From the NCBI GenBank assembly GCA_021292165.1, contig CM037877.1:6997980-7061979 (forward strand): 64,000 nt of DNA, read 5' to 3'. Under the pieces are notes generated by a model. The model worked only from the letters and a program-made list of their open reading frames with translations, did not search any database and had not been told where the DNA came from. This DNA comes from Shinisaurus crocodilurus. Lineage: Eukaryota > Chordata > Lepidosauria > Squamata > Shinisauridae. A program made the position numbers and the translations under genes. Shown one piece after another: positions 1 through 10,719 of the stretch (the first letter of the stretch is position 1; every line of letters begins with the position of its first letter).

Positions 1-1030
1 CATCATGCCAACCCACCCTGGCAGTGAGTTACAGTGGGTCGGTTGTTCTGCAAACAATCCATGGTGCGCCCGACAGACAGTTGGGCTTACCGTGGGTTGT
101 TCACCCCCTCCCTCCCCTTCAGTCCTCACGTGGGTACCCCAGGGGACACTGCAGCAGGACTGACTTGTCCCCCCCCTCTCCACCATGATTTCGAGCCATG
201 ATTATAAGTGGCTATTTTGCCCTTTACCTTTTTTTTGTTTTTGTTTTTTTTGGTGGAGATCACAACAGCCAGCTTGACAGCCAGCTTTCAGGATCCTGTT
301 TTGACAGCCACTGACAGCCCCTTCAAAGTGCTAGAGCAGCTAGAGTCATAGGGAAAAGTGCAAAATGTGCATCACCCTGAGGACTATCAGGGCAAATGGA
401 TCTCTCCATGAAGGGGGGTGTAAATTGCACTATCCCTTTTTTGCAAGCTAAGATCACTCGCACCTTTGCTTTCCCTTGACAGTTTACCTTTTGACGGCTG
501 TCAAAAGAAAGTAAAGGGAAGAAAAACCCTATTTGGAGCCTCTTTGGATCAATGTCCAGGGTTGGTACCTGCTACACTTTGGCAGCAGGTACCCCCCAGG
601 ACATTGGTCCACCTGAAGCTTCAAATTTCCATATTTGTGGAACTGCGAACTTCCGCAGTTGCGCAAGTGTGACTAATTTAAAAAAAAAACAAAACACCTG
701 AACACATTTGTACACACTGTGTGCGCGTTTTTCTTTTTCTTTTTAAATGGTTTGCCAGCCACTGACATCCCCTCCAAGGTGCTGCTTGGGCACTTTGAAG
801 AGGCTGTCTGTGGCTGTCAAACAGCTGGCTTTCGCGATCTTGGGGGGGGGGGGAGAGTGATTGGGAAAAAAGCCACAATGAGCTGAAAACAGCTTGCAAG
901 TGCAGCGGGGAGGGCAGTGAGCCAATACCAGCCGCCCCCAAGTGCCACTTGGGCATTTGTGGGGTGGCTGGCACTGGTGGGTGTGTAGGCTTGGCAAGAG
1001 CAGCAGGGTTGGGTTTTTTGCTGCTCTTGC

Positions 1031-1165
1031 CAGTGTTCTCCAACCTTGGGTCCCCAGATGTTTTTGGCCTACAACTTCCAGCATGCCCCAGCCAGCATAG
1101 CTGGCTGGGGCATGCTTGGAGTTGTAGGCCAAAAACATCTGGGGACCCAAGGTTGGAGAACACTG
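1031..1165. mobile_element. hAT-like foldback MITE, palindrome family copy 1
   Basis: A 135-bp near-perfect inverted repeat begins CAGTGTTCTCCAACCTTGGG and ends with its reverse complement, with the axis in the GCCAGCATAGCTGGC region. The CAGTG...CACTG ends are typical of hAT (Charlie-like) termini. Five other copies lie in this window. Unlike several of those, the flanking 8-mers (GCTCTTGC and CGTGACTA) do not match, so the target duplication is lost or the flank was rearranged. It encodes no protein and would need a transposase supplied in trans. Confidence 0.8.
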
Positions 1166-1448
1166 CGTGACTAGCCAATTCCCAGTAAATTGTAAAAAGC
1201 AATTCCCAGTAAAATTTCCCAGTAAATGCAATGGGGTTGATTGCCCATAGGTTCAGATGACACGACAACCCATGGGTTGTCAGGGTGGCTTGTTGCCACC
1301 CTGCGGGAATTGGTCCGGGTTCTGACAACACGGGTTGCTGTGCTGTGCGAGCCCAGTCGTCGTTCTTTGGGTTGGTAATACTAGGAGCCCTGCGTCTTGA
1401 AGCACCTGGATCTTGTGAGGGAATCATAGCTAAATGTTTGCACAGAAG

Positions 1449-1602
1449 CAGGGCCGGTGCTACCATTAGGCCAACTAGGCAGCTGCCTAGGGCGCAGGGC
1501 TAAAGGGGGCGCCAGAAATAGGGAGGGAGGGCTCAAGTGGGAAGAAGGGGCGCTAAATATCTGATCTTGCCTAGGGCACCAAACTGCCTTGCACCGGCCC
1601 TG
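1449..1602. mobile_element. hAT-like MITE with CAGGGCCGGTG ends
   Basis: The 154-bp segment starts CAGGGCCGGTGC and ends GCACCGGCCCTG, perfect 12-bp terminal inverted repeats. It is flanked by CACAGAAG (1441-1448) and CGCAGAAG (1603-1610), an 8-bp target duplication with one mismatch. Short length, CAG...CTG ends and an 8-bp duplication fit a non-autonomous hAT element. The interior has a repeated CTAGGGC/GCCTAGG motif close to the ends and no coding potential. Confidence 0.8.
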
Positions 1603-2480
1603 CGCAGAAGTAGAGAGTTAAAATTTGTTCTTTGTGCTTTGATCTGATCTGTCCCGTTCAGTAAAAGTTAACACGGAGCGGGAGGCAGGGAAACTAGCTT
1701 CTGTTGGCCGGAATTCAGAATCTTAATATATGAATCTGCTTCAAGGTGCTATTGGAAAAGAGCCTTCTTTCTATCAGTGGCTGGAAGGTGCTTCCCATCA
1801 AAACATTTTGGCTGCTTTTACAGGCCTTAGCTTCTGCAATGAAATGCTGGTATTTCCTTACCCCCAAAAAGGAATTCAGTCTGAAACAGGGTTGAGATAT
1901 ACTACTGTTTCTGATGCAAAGTTTAAAGAGAGCCTTGAGCACCTGATTGAAAGTTGCTGGGCTGGGCCGGGCCATGTAGTTGTTGAACTCCAAACCGTGG
2001 TGTCAGAGTGTGCTATGTTACTACCAGGCTTTTTGACTGGTACCAGGCATTCCACAAGCTATAGGCCTAGTTTCTTCTCTCCCATCACCGCAGATCCTTG
2101 GATTGGGTCTACAAATGAAAATTAGTTTGTCTTTCTAGCTTTGGAGTTTTATCAGAGTCTCATCACCAGCCCAATTTAATTGAAAAAAATCACTTTTATG
2201 TTAGGATTTAAATGTGTTTTGTAGTTGAATGACAGCTTTTGATGTAGAACCGTATTTTACAGGAAGTGGTCTAGTTCTTTATCAGTGTTTCTGTAAGGAT
2301 ATTTCAAAAACTCTCATCAAATTTCCAATAGTAAGTAATATCCCATTCAGTGCAAGGTGAAATGTTTTACATCAAATCCCCTGCTGTGTAATGGCCAATC
2401 AGACGGTATTTATAGTGGCTGAATGGATTTCTTGGCTCCGTATTCAAAATTAAACATTTTCAGACATTAACATTTAATGC

Positions 2481-2501
2481 TTTTTTTTTTTTTTTTTTTT
2501 T
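2481..2501 (+). repeat. poly(T) tract
   Basis: An uninterrupted run of about 21 T. It may be the reverse-oriented poly(A) tail of an old retroelement, but no recognisable element body adjoins it. Confidence 0.9.
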
Positions 2502-2839
2502 GCCACACTTCAAGTTGATTTTATGTAACCCTAGATACTTTCAACTCCTTGATAGGCTGAAGTGCCTTGTTTATGCCCCAGATCCTGCAGGCAGTGGTTT
2601 TATATTTATTGTACCTGTGTAGATGGAATTAAATTGCAGATTTGATAGCAAGTTCATCTCTTCCATTTGGAAACCATTTTCTGTTGAATTGTGCTAGGTG
2701 TCGACCATCAAGCCTACCGATGCCGGTATAGGTTTTCTACAGTGTAAGTAGAAAAGGAACAGTTAAAGATGTTTTAAATTTTAGAAGTTAACTTCTTTTT
2801 CTTTTTTGTTTGTTTTTTTGCCTTTCTTGTTACTTATAG

Positions 2840-3507
2840 ATGTCTAATCAGAGAAGTCTCTGTCAGCCACCGACACCTTCAGAACTGAACGGATCCTATC
2901 TTAGTATAGCTAGACCACAGACTTCATACAAGAACAACAGAGCGGCGTGTGGAAGTCCTAGTCCCAGATCTCTGGCTCAGCCTTGTAGGAATAGTTGGGT
3001 TCTTGGGGCTGCAATCCAGGGTAGTCGGCAAGAAGACATGAATGGATTCTTACTGGAAAATGAGCAGCATGGTAAATGCAATAACATGGTGTCCCCAGCA
3101 AAGCAGAAGTTGCCTCCCCATATTAAAAGAACTCCTGATGTGGACCAAAGGAAGAGCACTTGTCCTCTTCAAACTTGTTTTTTCCACAAGAAATTTGGTA
3201 GCTCAGAACATGATTCTTTCCAAGATGGCTGCTACATTCCAAAAAGATATTCTGGACCACATTGTGAATCCTCCACAGATCACTCCAGCCCGCCACGGCC
3301 TTTGGGGCTGACCGGTAGCACAGACTCGAGATCGAAAGAAACAGAGCGTGGTAAAAGGTTATCAGAAGAAAGAAGAAAACAGCTCTTGCTCCAGAAAATG
3401 GAGCTAGAAATTGAAAAGGAACGCCTTCAGAATTTGTTAGCTAAACAGGAGGCAAAACTGCTGCTTCAGCAACAGCAACTTCACCAGTCCAGGCTTGATT
3501 ACAATCG
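2840..3507 (+). CDS. KIAA1328: KIAA1328 (hinderin) large internal exon, coiled-coil part
   Basis: This 668-nt exon (222 codons plus 2 nt) lies between acceptor TTATAG and donor GTGAGT. Hinderin is a coiled-coil protein reported to bind SMC3 and to oppose SMC1-SMC3 pairing in cohesin. The near-start peptide NGSYLSIARPQT matches the human ELDGSYLSIARPQT block. The end (RRKQLLLQKMELEIEKERLQ, then LHQSRLDYN) matches the most conserved human coiled-coil block. The middle, about residues 30-165, is divergent and low in complexity, as in other species. The opening ATG aligns to an internal residue of the human protein, so I treat it as spliced in, not a start codon. The exon ends in phase 2 (CG|), which fits both exon 8752-8856 and exon 41437-41621. 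Gene identity is from remembered human sequence. Confidence 0.93.
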
Positions 3508-5464
3508 GTGAGTTTGAGGAGGAGTACAGGAAATCAGCTTCTGCTGGAGCACCATCAATATATGTGGAGAAAATGGTCCATATAGAAGGTGGGTCAGGTG
3601 ACATCTTTATTGGGCCAATGTCTGGTGGTGGATTAGATGAGAATTAGAACTTAATTGAACTGTTCTCCAGGACACTGAAGAACTTCATAAAACACCAAAA
3701 GCTTTCTAATTTACCAAAAGACATTAGTTCTGAAAAGATGTGTGATCTGCCTTAAGTGTCTGCGGGTATCATATGGGAACCATTTGACTAGAACTACATT
3801 GCAAATAGCTTGTATACTGTGGTAGTTTAGTATGTAGTGTTTGCAATGATAGTATGAAAGAATACGATATGGCGTCAGCCTCCTCAAGCTTTTGCATTTC
3901 ATAGAACTTTTCTACATGAGAAATTAATATTGCTGATCCAACCCCACACACCCCGAACTCCTGTTCTCTGGATCTATAGCCATAAGGACTAGTAGCCATC
4001 GATAGCCTTCTCCTCCGTGAATTTGTCCAATCCCCTTTTGTCCCTTTTATTTTTTAAAGACAAAAGTTAAACAAACAAACTTGAGGATGTGAACCTTGGC
4101 AGTTATCTCCTTCCATTGGCCTTGCCCTGACTGTTAGGACTGGAAAAGACTGGAAGCAGTTCAAAGCTAATTGGAATCTGTGAGTTGGAAGTTGCACTGG
4201 TAAAGGTGAGAAGTAGTTCAGATGGGCAAATAGCTTTAGAGATATACATGGGGAAGGATGGACTGTGAGTTTTAGCTGTCCTGGAAAGAGAAGAGGTGGA
4301 CATCCAGTTTGTAGATCGGGCTGCAGACCTTGTACCCAGTTGGCTCTGACATGACATGATCACTAATCCCTGTTATCTGAGTTATTCAGAGCAGGCTTTA
4401 AGTTCCAGTCGTGTTTGCTGTGGGTATGCTGATACCATACTGGTGTTTCTCACAGCAAATTACATACATGCTTATTGAACACCTGCACACACTCACCTGA
4501 GAGTCCTGATTTGTGTTGTGGCTACCCAGTGCATGTATGTATAAGGGTGTTGAAGGGTGTACACTTCAAACATTTGCTGTGGAAAGCACCAACACAGCCA
4601 TGACAAACACAATTGCCACGTAAAGCATGGAGCTACTCTGAGCTGGGTACTTGATTGTGAGAACAAAAGGGGAGAAGACCTCCAAGATGCTAGATGAAAA
4701 CTGATTGCTCAATGTATTTGATAACTATAACTCTTCCTCAGAGGTGATTCTGATCCACTTATTTTGAAGAAAAACCAAAACGGACTTCTGAACCGTCTTG
4801 AAACCTGCATTTGATGCCTTCCATTCTTTTCTTTACTTGAGTGTGAGACAGGTTATCAATCAAGTGCTTTGGAAACTTGCTTGTTTTGAGGCCTTTGAGC
4901 TTTTAGACATGCAACCTTCATATTTTCAGGCATGTCTCGATAACAATCTAGCATAAAATTTCATTGTAGAGGAGAGAGAGGAATACAAAGGTCATAAATT
5001 TCCAAAGCCAAGGAGGAATCATTTTGGGGACTGCATCACATGTGCCCTCACTTCAGAGACTTCTACGAGCTATTTAGTTTCTAACTGGTTGTAATCTACC
5101 CAGGGAACATTAGTTATTGGGTGGATTAGAAATGTACTAAATAAATAATAATGATAATAGAACATTTAAGGTAAATGCTCTTCTCAGGGGCGCACAAATT
5201 TTAGATTTGCTTACAAGCCAGGCATTGTTTGCACTTGCCAGCAACCCCTCCCCTCCCCGAAAAACAGTCCCCTCTGGAGGAAGACCCGACTTTAGAATCC
5301 CTTTCAAGTCCTCTTCCTCCACACAACGGTAATCGCATGGAAGTAGAGGGTGGGGCTGTGTCTGCTGCCCCCCCGCCCGGCTGAAACGTGGAGCCTGTTC
5401 TGTGTGTGGAGGCTCCCAGCTGCGATTTAGATTGCTGCATGATCAGGGTCCAGAGTCATACAGG

Positions 5465-6009
5465 CAGGGATGGGGACTCGGACTCGGGGACTCAACTCGT
5501 GAGTCGGACTGAGTCCCCCCTCTGACTCGACTCGGACTCGAGTCCCAATATTTTTAATGGGACTCGAGACTCGACTCAGGACTCGAGACCAAGGGCTCTT
5601 CAACATCCCTGGGCTGTGCCAGAAGGAGTGGAGAGGAGCGTGATTGCCGGCGAAGAGCGCATGGAAGCGAGGTGTGCCACTGCTCAGCCACTATGGACGG
5701 CTACCAGGAGCGCAGCCCCAACAGTGTGTCGAGATTTATTTTGATTGATGTGTTGCGTACTGGGGAGAGGCAGAAGAAGGACCTGAGATTACTCTGTGTG
5801 GCTGCTCTGAGTGTGAAGTAGCCTTATTTTGTTGGGGAAAAAACCCATTCATTGATTTTAATAGGGACTCGTGGAGTCAGCTTTGGGAGTGACTCGTGAC
5901 TCGTGAGTCACCATTTTGGACCAAGGACTTGGACTCGGACTCGAGACTCGGGTCCAAAGACTTGTGACTCGACTCGTGACTCGAAGCCAAGGACTCTTCA
6001 ACATCCCTG
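5465..6009. mobile_element. hAT-like element with internal GACTCG repeats
   Basis: The ends are CAGGGATG and CATCCCTG, exact inverted repeats. They are flanked on both sides by the identical octamer CATACAGG (5457-5464 and 6010-6017), so the insertion is precisely delimited with a hAT-sized duplication. Both outer parts (about 5475-5600 and 5865-5990) are dense in GACTCG, CGAGTC and GACTCGAGTC words in both orientations. The centre (5605-5860) is ordinary sequence without a long open frame. The two arms are imperfect inverted copies, both carrying a CAAGG(A/G)CTCTTCAACATCCCTG-like block. No transposase is encoded. Confidence 0.85.
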
Positions 6010-6249
6010 CATACAGGGGAGCCTGCGTGTGCTTGGAAGGCTTCCTTCTTCAGACCTTGCCCCCCCCCCCCCATGAGGACGGAGGTTGTGGGGACAGCCG
6101 CACTCTCTTCCTTCCCTTGATTATGATAGAGTGGAGGGGAACAGCTGAAGGGGATGTAGGTGAATTTGTTTTGGCACACTACCTCCTTCCCTTTCCCAAA
6201 CTTAACCAAGGTGAAGGCTTGGGGAGGGGGATGGCTGGACATAGGGCCA

Positions 6250-6441
6250 TAGGAACATAGAAAGCTGCCTGAGTCAGACCATGGGTCCATCTAGCCCAGA
6301 ATTGTTGACACTGACGAGCAGCGGCTCTCCAGGGTTCCGGGCAGGAGTTTTTCCGGCCCTGCCTGGAGATGCCGGGGATCGAACCGAGGACGTTCTGCAT
6401 GCAAGGCAGGTGCTCTGCCACTGAGCCGCGGCCCCTCCCCC
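6250..6441 (-). mobile_element. Sauria-type tRNA-derived SINE
   Basis: On the minus strand the element opens with a tRNA-like head (GGCTCAGTGGCAGAGCACCT, then GGTTCGATCCC as the pol III B box at + 6376-6386). It continues through a body beginning CCGGCATCTCCAGGCAGGG and ends with GGTCTGACTCAGGCAGCTTTC near + 6265-6290. This arrangement is that of the Sauria SINE family of squamates, as far as I recall it. It is close to full length and the best preserved of the five copies seen here. Confidence 0.8.
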
Positions 6442-7367
6442 AGGGCTCCACACGTGCGGCCCCAGACACTGCCATGAGCATGCGCAACAGTGCCTGCGGC
6501 CAAGAAGAACAGTGTAGTTCCCGCAGTTCCCAGTGCCCCCGAACTCTTCTTTTGTCTGTAAGATGCTATTCGGAAACAAACTACGTTGCTTTGGTTTTTT
6601 AAATGCCTGTTTGATCAGAGGCAATCAGAGCTGTGTACTTTAGAAGACTACTGGGGTCACAAACAAAGGTTAGGAACTAAGTAGGAGCAGATGGATTTTT
6701 AATGATCAAATATCTTAAATCCATGCATATGTTCCCGCTAATGGGGAAAGAAAAGAAAGGCCTGAAGTCTGTGCGAGGCAATGTTGTTGTTTTGAAAGTG
6801 TTCTGAGCACTCTGTGGGGCATCCGCTGCCCAACAACGGGACTCTTAAATGGCTCTGCAATTATGCTTTTCTTATTGTGTATCCTCACATCTGCTGTACC
6901 CAGCTTCTGCTGAGAAGATTGCACGTTCTGTAAAGTGCTAGTTGGCGGAAAAGCTGCAGAAGGAAGACCAGAGACATCCTTTATTGTCTCTGCTCAGCTC
7001 TTTCCCCTGTATTGATTAATTTAAGTTCATGGAGGATAGATGGGTCTCTCAACGGTATTAGCCATGATAGCTAAATACAACCTCCCATTTTCGGAGGCAC
7101 GAGGACTCTTTTTTTTAAAGCCCTTTACTAGTCACTTTAAGCCCCACTGCACTGCACAGATACACCTAAGCACCTGGATATATATTTTTTTAATCCAGAA
7201 ACAATCCCCTCCCCAATGATATATGCCTTTGCTTTCTGAGGGGTGCAAGGTGTTGGTGTGTGTGTGCAAAACTCCCCCCACCCCTGGTTTGGCTCTGCAC
7301 ATGTGTGTGTGATCAATGGAGTTCAGGAGTCTTTAGCACACTTTTCAGCCATGATGATGATAACAAT

Positions 7368-7648
7368 AACACTACCACAAGAAGAGTCCTGCTAGATCAG
7401 AACAAATGTCCATTAGTCCAGCATCCTGTTTCCTACCGCGGCTAACCAGATGTCTCTGGGAAGTCCGTATGTAGGGCATGGCAGCAGTAGCTCTCCTGCT
7501 GTTGCTTCTGAAGATGGAGGTCCCATTGAGCTGCCATGGTTAATGATGACCCGCCTTCCATGAATTTGGATAAGCCCCTTCAAACCCACCCAATTTAGTA
7601 GTGGCCATATTCATACCTTGTGGCAGAAAAAAATTGTATATTACATGT
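7368..7648 (-). mobile_element. CR1/L3-like LINE 3' fragment
   Basis: On the minus strand this is a diverged copy of the repeat better preserved at 7874-8420 and 13275-13565. It has the end of the RT reading frame and a 3' UTR with a 'vestige of CATCATGATGG...' segment, then TCTAGCAGGACTCTTC at the extreme 3' side. The order of blocks is the same as in the other two copies. It is too decayed to translate. Confidence 0.55.
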
Positions 7649-7873
7649 TGTGTGAAGACTGATTTTCTGTTGCCTGATAAAGTTTGGCAGGGGGTGGAGA
7701 GCCTTTCCAGAAAAACAAACTGTTCCACCGTGCAAGTTGTGACTGTATTGATGAAAAGATTCATTTTGCAAGTTTGCACAATTAACAATTCATTTACAGA
7801 ATTTGATCTCTGTAATAAGTTTTGGGAAAGCTTATAGTGCGGAATTCAGAGGTCTCCTTTGATGCCTTCATGC

Positions 7874-8420
7874 ATATAAGAAGAGCCTTGATGCTAGATC
7901 AGACCATTCTGTTCACACAGTAGCCCCAACCAGCTGCATGTGGGAAACTCACAAGTAGGACATGAGTGCAACAGCACCCTCCTGCTCATGTCCCCTGCAA
8001 CTTGTATATGTAGGCGTACTGCTGAAACCGGAGGTAGCATATAACCATCATGACGAGCCATTGATAGCCTTCTCCTCCATGAATTTGTCCAATCCCCTTT
8101 TAAAGCCATCCAAATTGGTGGCTATCACTATATCTTGTGGTGGTGAATTCCATAGTTTAACTATGCACTGTGTGAACAAGTACTTCCTTTTATCTGTCCT
8201 GAATCTCCCACCATTCAGCTTCAGGCTCTAGTATTATGGGAGAGCAAGAAAAACTTCTTCCCATCCACTTTCTCCACACCAGGCATAGTTTTGTACACCG
8301 CTATCATGTCTCCCCATATTTGCCTTTTTCTAAGCTGAACAGTGCCAGATGTTGTAACCTTTTTTTCCCTCCAGCCCCTTGATCATTTTAGCTGCCCTTT
8401 CCTGCATGTTTCCCTCACCT
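7874..8420 (-). mobile_element. CR1/L3-like LINE 3' fragment (end of RT plus 3' UTR)
   Basis: Read on the minus strand, it gives an eroded RT C-terminus of CR1-group LINEs: a GDMIAVYK-like peptide near + 8310, a GGRFRTDKRKYLF-like stretch near + 8200, and FKRGLDKFMEEKA near + 8085. The 3' UTR follows, with the GGAGGGTGCTGTTGCACTCATGTCC block (+ 7960-7990) shared with the copy at 13275-13565. CR1 proper keeps GDMIALFQYL and FLTVRAI at the same places, which is why I put this in the CR1/L3 group. It is 5' truncated and not functional. Confidence 0.65.
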
Positions 8421-8559
8421 TCTCCAACTCTACATTATCCTAGCAGTTCCTTGAACCATTGCTAGATCCAGCATGCACACCTCTCCCCTGCACTTTATAC
8501 TTTGTGGATCAGGGTGTAGTGTGTTCCTTTAGGGGAGTGCTCGCTAGGGGGCCTAACAG

Positions 8560-8646
8560 CACAATTCTACACATATCTTCTGAGAAGTAGGTCCCAGAGA
8601 GTCCAGTGGAGCTGATTCCCAGGTAGATGTGTATTGGATTACAGCC
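8560..8646. mobile_element. short foldback MITE, ACAATTCTACACAT family
   Basis: An 87-bp sequence begins GCACAATTCTACACATATCT and ends AGATGTGTATTGGATTACAG, imperfect inverted repeats. The middle contains GTAGGTCCCAGAG and a TGGAGCTGATTCCC segment. I recognise this as a very common short inverted-repeat element of reptile introns, without a confident superfamily. Another scrap with the same start word (CACGATCCTATGCAAGTTTA) occurs near 24473-24493. Confidence 0.55.
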
Positions 8647-8751
8647 TAAGTTCGGTTTGCTTACTATACAAATGGGAATGGGAGAAAAAGAAGGGGTGAA
8701 AGCATGCTTAACTTATTTACCATGATGTGTGGTTCTTTCTTCTCCCCCCAG

Positions 8752-8856
8752 GTTTAAAGGCCACACTCCTAATTCAGAAGAACTGCTCCTTGATGAGGCA
8801 CTGATGAGAGCGGGCGGTCTGGCCCCAGTGATGAATGGCACTTGTGGGGGCCTGAG
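8752..8856 (+). CDS. KIAA1328: KIAA1328 candidate cassette exon A (35 codons)
   Basis: This 105-nt segment lies between a strong acceptor (GGTTCTTTCTTCTCCCCCCAG) and donor GAG|GTAATG. Entered in phase 2 from the exon ending at 3507, it is open throughout. It encodes a moderately acidic peptide, FKGHTPNSEELLLDEALM followed by RAGGLAPVMNGTCGGL, and leaves in phase 2. It can therefore be skipped or included without frame damage. It also joins exon B in frame. It is outside all recognised repeats. I do not remember this peptide in canonical human hinderin, where the corresponding exons join directly. It is either an ancestral exon lost or skipped in mammals, or a lineage-specific exon. No transcript evidence is available here. 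Confidence 0.7.
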
Positions 8857-8983
8857 GTAATGCCTTGGTCTTGCCCTCCCCTATTAAGTACTTCCATGTG
8901 TCAGTATGTTTTATGATTAGTGTAATGGGCTTTACACAATGCTAAAAAACACATTTTCTTTCACATCGGTGTGCTCTGCTTTT

Positions 8984-9008
8984 TGTGTGTGTGTGTGTGT
9001 TTGTGTGT
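8984..9008 (+). repeat. (GT)n microsatellite
   Basis: Alternating GT with one T interruption, about 25 bp, 130 bp downstream of the exon A donor. Confidence 0.9.
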
Positions 9009-9165
9009 AGGGAGCTGGGTGGGATTAAATGCTTTGTACCAGGAAGAATGAAAGGTACATAATGAGAAGACAATGTGGTCCTTAAGTGCACGTGGGGTGG
9101 TGGGGTGGACTTCTGTGTCTTGAAGGTGGAACTGAGGAGCCTCGAGGAAATGTCTCAGCGTAGAG

Positions 9166-9304
9166 CAGCCTTCCCCAAGCTGGTATCCTCCAGATGTGTT
9201 AGACTGCAGCTCCCATCATTCTCAGCCAGCATTGGTCATGCTGGCTGGGAAAGATGGGGGTTGTAGTCCAACACATCTGGAGGAAACCAGATTGGGAAAG
9301 GCTG
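9166..9304. mobile_element. hAT-like foldback MITE, CAGCCTT(T/C)CCCAA family
   Basis: A 139-bp imperfect palindrome starts CAGCCTTCCCCAAGCTGGTA. Its reverse complement starts CAGCCTTTCCCAATCTGGTT. The arms share CCTCCAGATGTGTT and TGCAGCTCCCA/TACAACCCCCA. Flanking octamers GCGTAGAG and GCTTGGAG match at 6 of 8 positions, consistent with an aged hAT duplication. It is related in plan, not in exact sequence, to the CAGTGTTCTCCAACC palindromes. Confidence 0.7.
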
Positions 9305-9879
9305 GCTTGGAGGTTCTTAGTGTTAGAGTGGACAGACTTGATGGAATGAGATCCAGGTTCGAGGCAAAGCAGGATCAACACTGAGGAAAGGCAGATCATG
9401 AGTCACAGTATGGAGGAGGGATTTATTGTAGGTGGCTGGCGTGCAGGAGCAAGTGAGAGAGACTCGAGAAAGAGGTTCACACAATGCAAAGCCAGGAGGA
9501 AAAGTGGACCAGAAAACAGACATGCAAACAGTGTCACTGTGTGGCTGAAATTCAGCCAAGGTGCTCTGAAAAACTGACCTCTAGCAACTTTACTAGTTTG
9601 ACACAGAAAAGCAGTTCACTAAGCAGTGGAGTGGAGTTCCCTCGGGAGGTGCTGGTAGTTACTGGAGTGTAGGGAGTGCTTCCTTGAATCCTGGGCATGG
9701 CAGCATAGAGTCCACCTGCTTACCTCTCTCCATTAATTAATGCAAATGCAGACTCCTTGCAACAAGTGTCAGTGCTAGGAGAGAAAGGGGCAATCACTGG
9801 GCAACAACCTCTCTGTTTCTGCTGGCTTCCTTACTGCTTGCCATGTGGTTAGTCTAGGGGTACAGAACTGTTTTAGGGT

Positions 9880-10250
9880 GTGGGTTGCTGGATACTATCC
9901 TGGGTTGTGTCGTGATATCTGAACCTGGAAACTTCAGGTTGTTTATGGGTTAAATAATCCAGAGTTAACCCAGCAACAAAGCACAGGCAATTGTTAGGTT
10001 AACTCTGGGTTGCTTAGCCATAAACTACCCAGAGTTTCCTGGTTTGGATGTCATGAAACAACCCAGGAATAAGGGCATTCCTGGGTTTTGATTAAAATTG
10101 GAAGCATCTTGCTTGTGGCGCTCATCCCCAGGAATTCCTGGGTTAAACAACCCAGGAATTGCTGCCATGATGTGCGAACCAGGTCAGTGGTTTGGACCAG
10201 GAATTGCTGCCATGACGTGCGAGCCAGGTCAGTGGTTTTGGACCTGTCAG
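9880..10250. repeat. foldback repeat rich in GGGTTGTT/ACAACCCAG
   Basis: The segment is crowded with GGGTTG, AACCCAG and CAGGAATTC words in both orientations. Examples are TTATGGGTTAAATAATCC against AGCCATAAACTACCC, and CCCAGGAATTCCTGGG at about 10130-10142. The tail contains a tandem duplication: CAGGAATTGCTGCCATGA(T/C)GTGCGA occurs at about 10155 and 10198. A similar block at 51920-52200 ends in a related GTGCGAACCAGGT motif, so this is probably one dispersed family. The exact ends are uncertain. Confidence 0.5.
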
Positions 10251-10452
10251 CAGCATAAATGTTTTAAATCTGTAATCAGCTTTTCTGCTCCTTGTGGATA
10301 GGATTTTCCTGCTCCCTAGGGAAAGATCTTCCTTATGAAGATAAGAATGAGTCACTTCCTCATAGAGGTGATAGCAAACTGATTCATCCCTTTTGTATGG
10401 GGTTTTTTTTTTGGTCCAAAATGCAATACATAATTATTAGAAAATGCAAGTA

Positions 10453-10719
10453 CAGTAATACCTTGGATTGCAAGTAACTTGGTCTGAGAGCGTTTTGCAA
10501 GACAAGCAAAAAATTGTTTTAAAAATTGACTTGATAAACGAGCAAGGTCTTGCAAGACAAGTAATCACTAGTAGGGATGTAACCGCTCGCCTCGAGCGGG
10601 CGTAGCGGGCCGAAATTGGCCCCGCTCACGCCCGCCAGAGACTCGCTTTGATATAAGAGTGTTTTGGATTACAAGCACGGTTCCGGAACGAATTATGCTT
10701 GCAATCCAAGGTATTACTG
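10453..10719. mobile_element. pogo/Tigger-like MITE, CAGTAATACCTTGGATT family, copy 1
   Basis: The ends are CAGTAATACCTTGGATTGCA and its inverse TGCAATCCAAGGTATTACTG, flanked by TA on both sides (10451-10452, 10720-10721). A TA duplication with CAG...CTG termini fits Tc1/mariner elements of the pogo/Tigger type. The subterminal arms also pair partly (AAGTAACTTGGTCTGAGAGC, ACGAATTATGCTTGC). The centre carries a GC-rich insert around GCTCGCCTCGAGCGGGC (10586-10630). It is non-autonomous. Confidence 0.8.

Larger units (their letters stand above)
1..2839 (+). other. KIAA1328: KIAA1328 intron (3' part), upstream of the first visible exon
   Basis: This stretch precedes the acceptor AG at 2838-2839 and ends in a T-rich tract (about 2798-2835), as an intron should. 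It contains two hAT-type elements (listed separately), stretches built on GGGTTGTT/ACAACCCA words near 40-110 and 1236-1340, and a poly(T) run. I saw no further exon. The open frames around 678-1466 follow the inverted repeat at 1031-1165 and are not coding. About 1620-2480 and 2510-2800 hold nothing I recognise. The exon encoding the preceding hinderin coiled coil must lie left of the window or be too short to recognise. Confidence 0.6.
3508..8751 (+). other. KIAA1328: KIAA1328 intron between large exon and cassette exon A
   Basis: The intron runs from donor GTGAGT to a T/C-rich tract ending CCCCCCAG. It holds a LINE tail scrap (about 4002-4044, minus), a 545-bp hAT element, a Sauria SINE, two CR1/L3-like LINE tails and a foldback MITE, all listed separately. 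Within 4045-5460 I see no element, gene or strong repeat apart from a short AT-rich patch (about 5135-5165). Likewise 6445-7365 shows nothing recognisable, with ordinary intronic composition. Confidence 0.6.

Noticed and set aside
678..1466. Long minus-strand open frame of 262 codons
   Set aside because: It runs through the hAT palindrome at 1031-1165, whose arms give the same PDVFGLQL peptide wherever this repeat occurs in the window; no conserved domain and no splice or start context.
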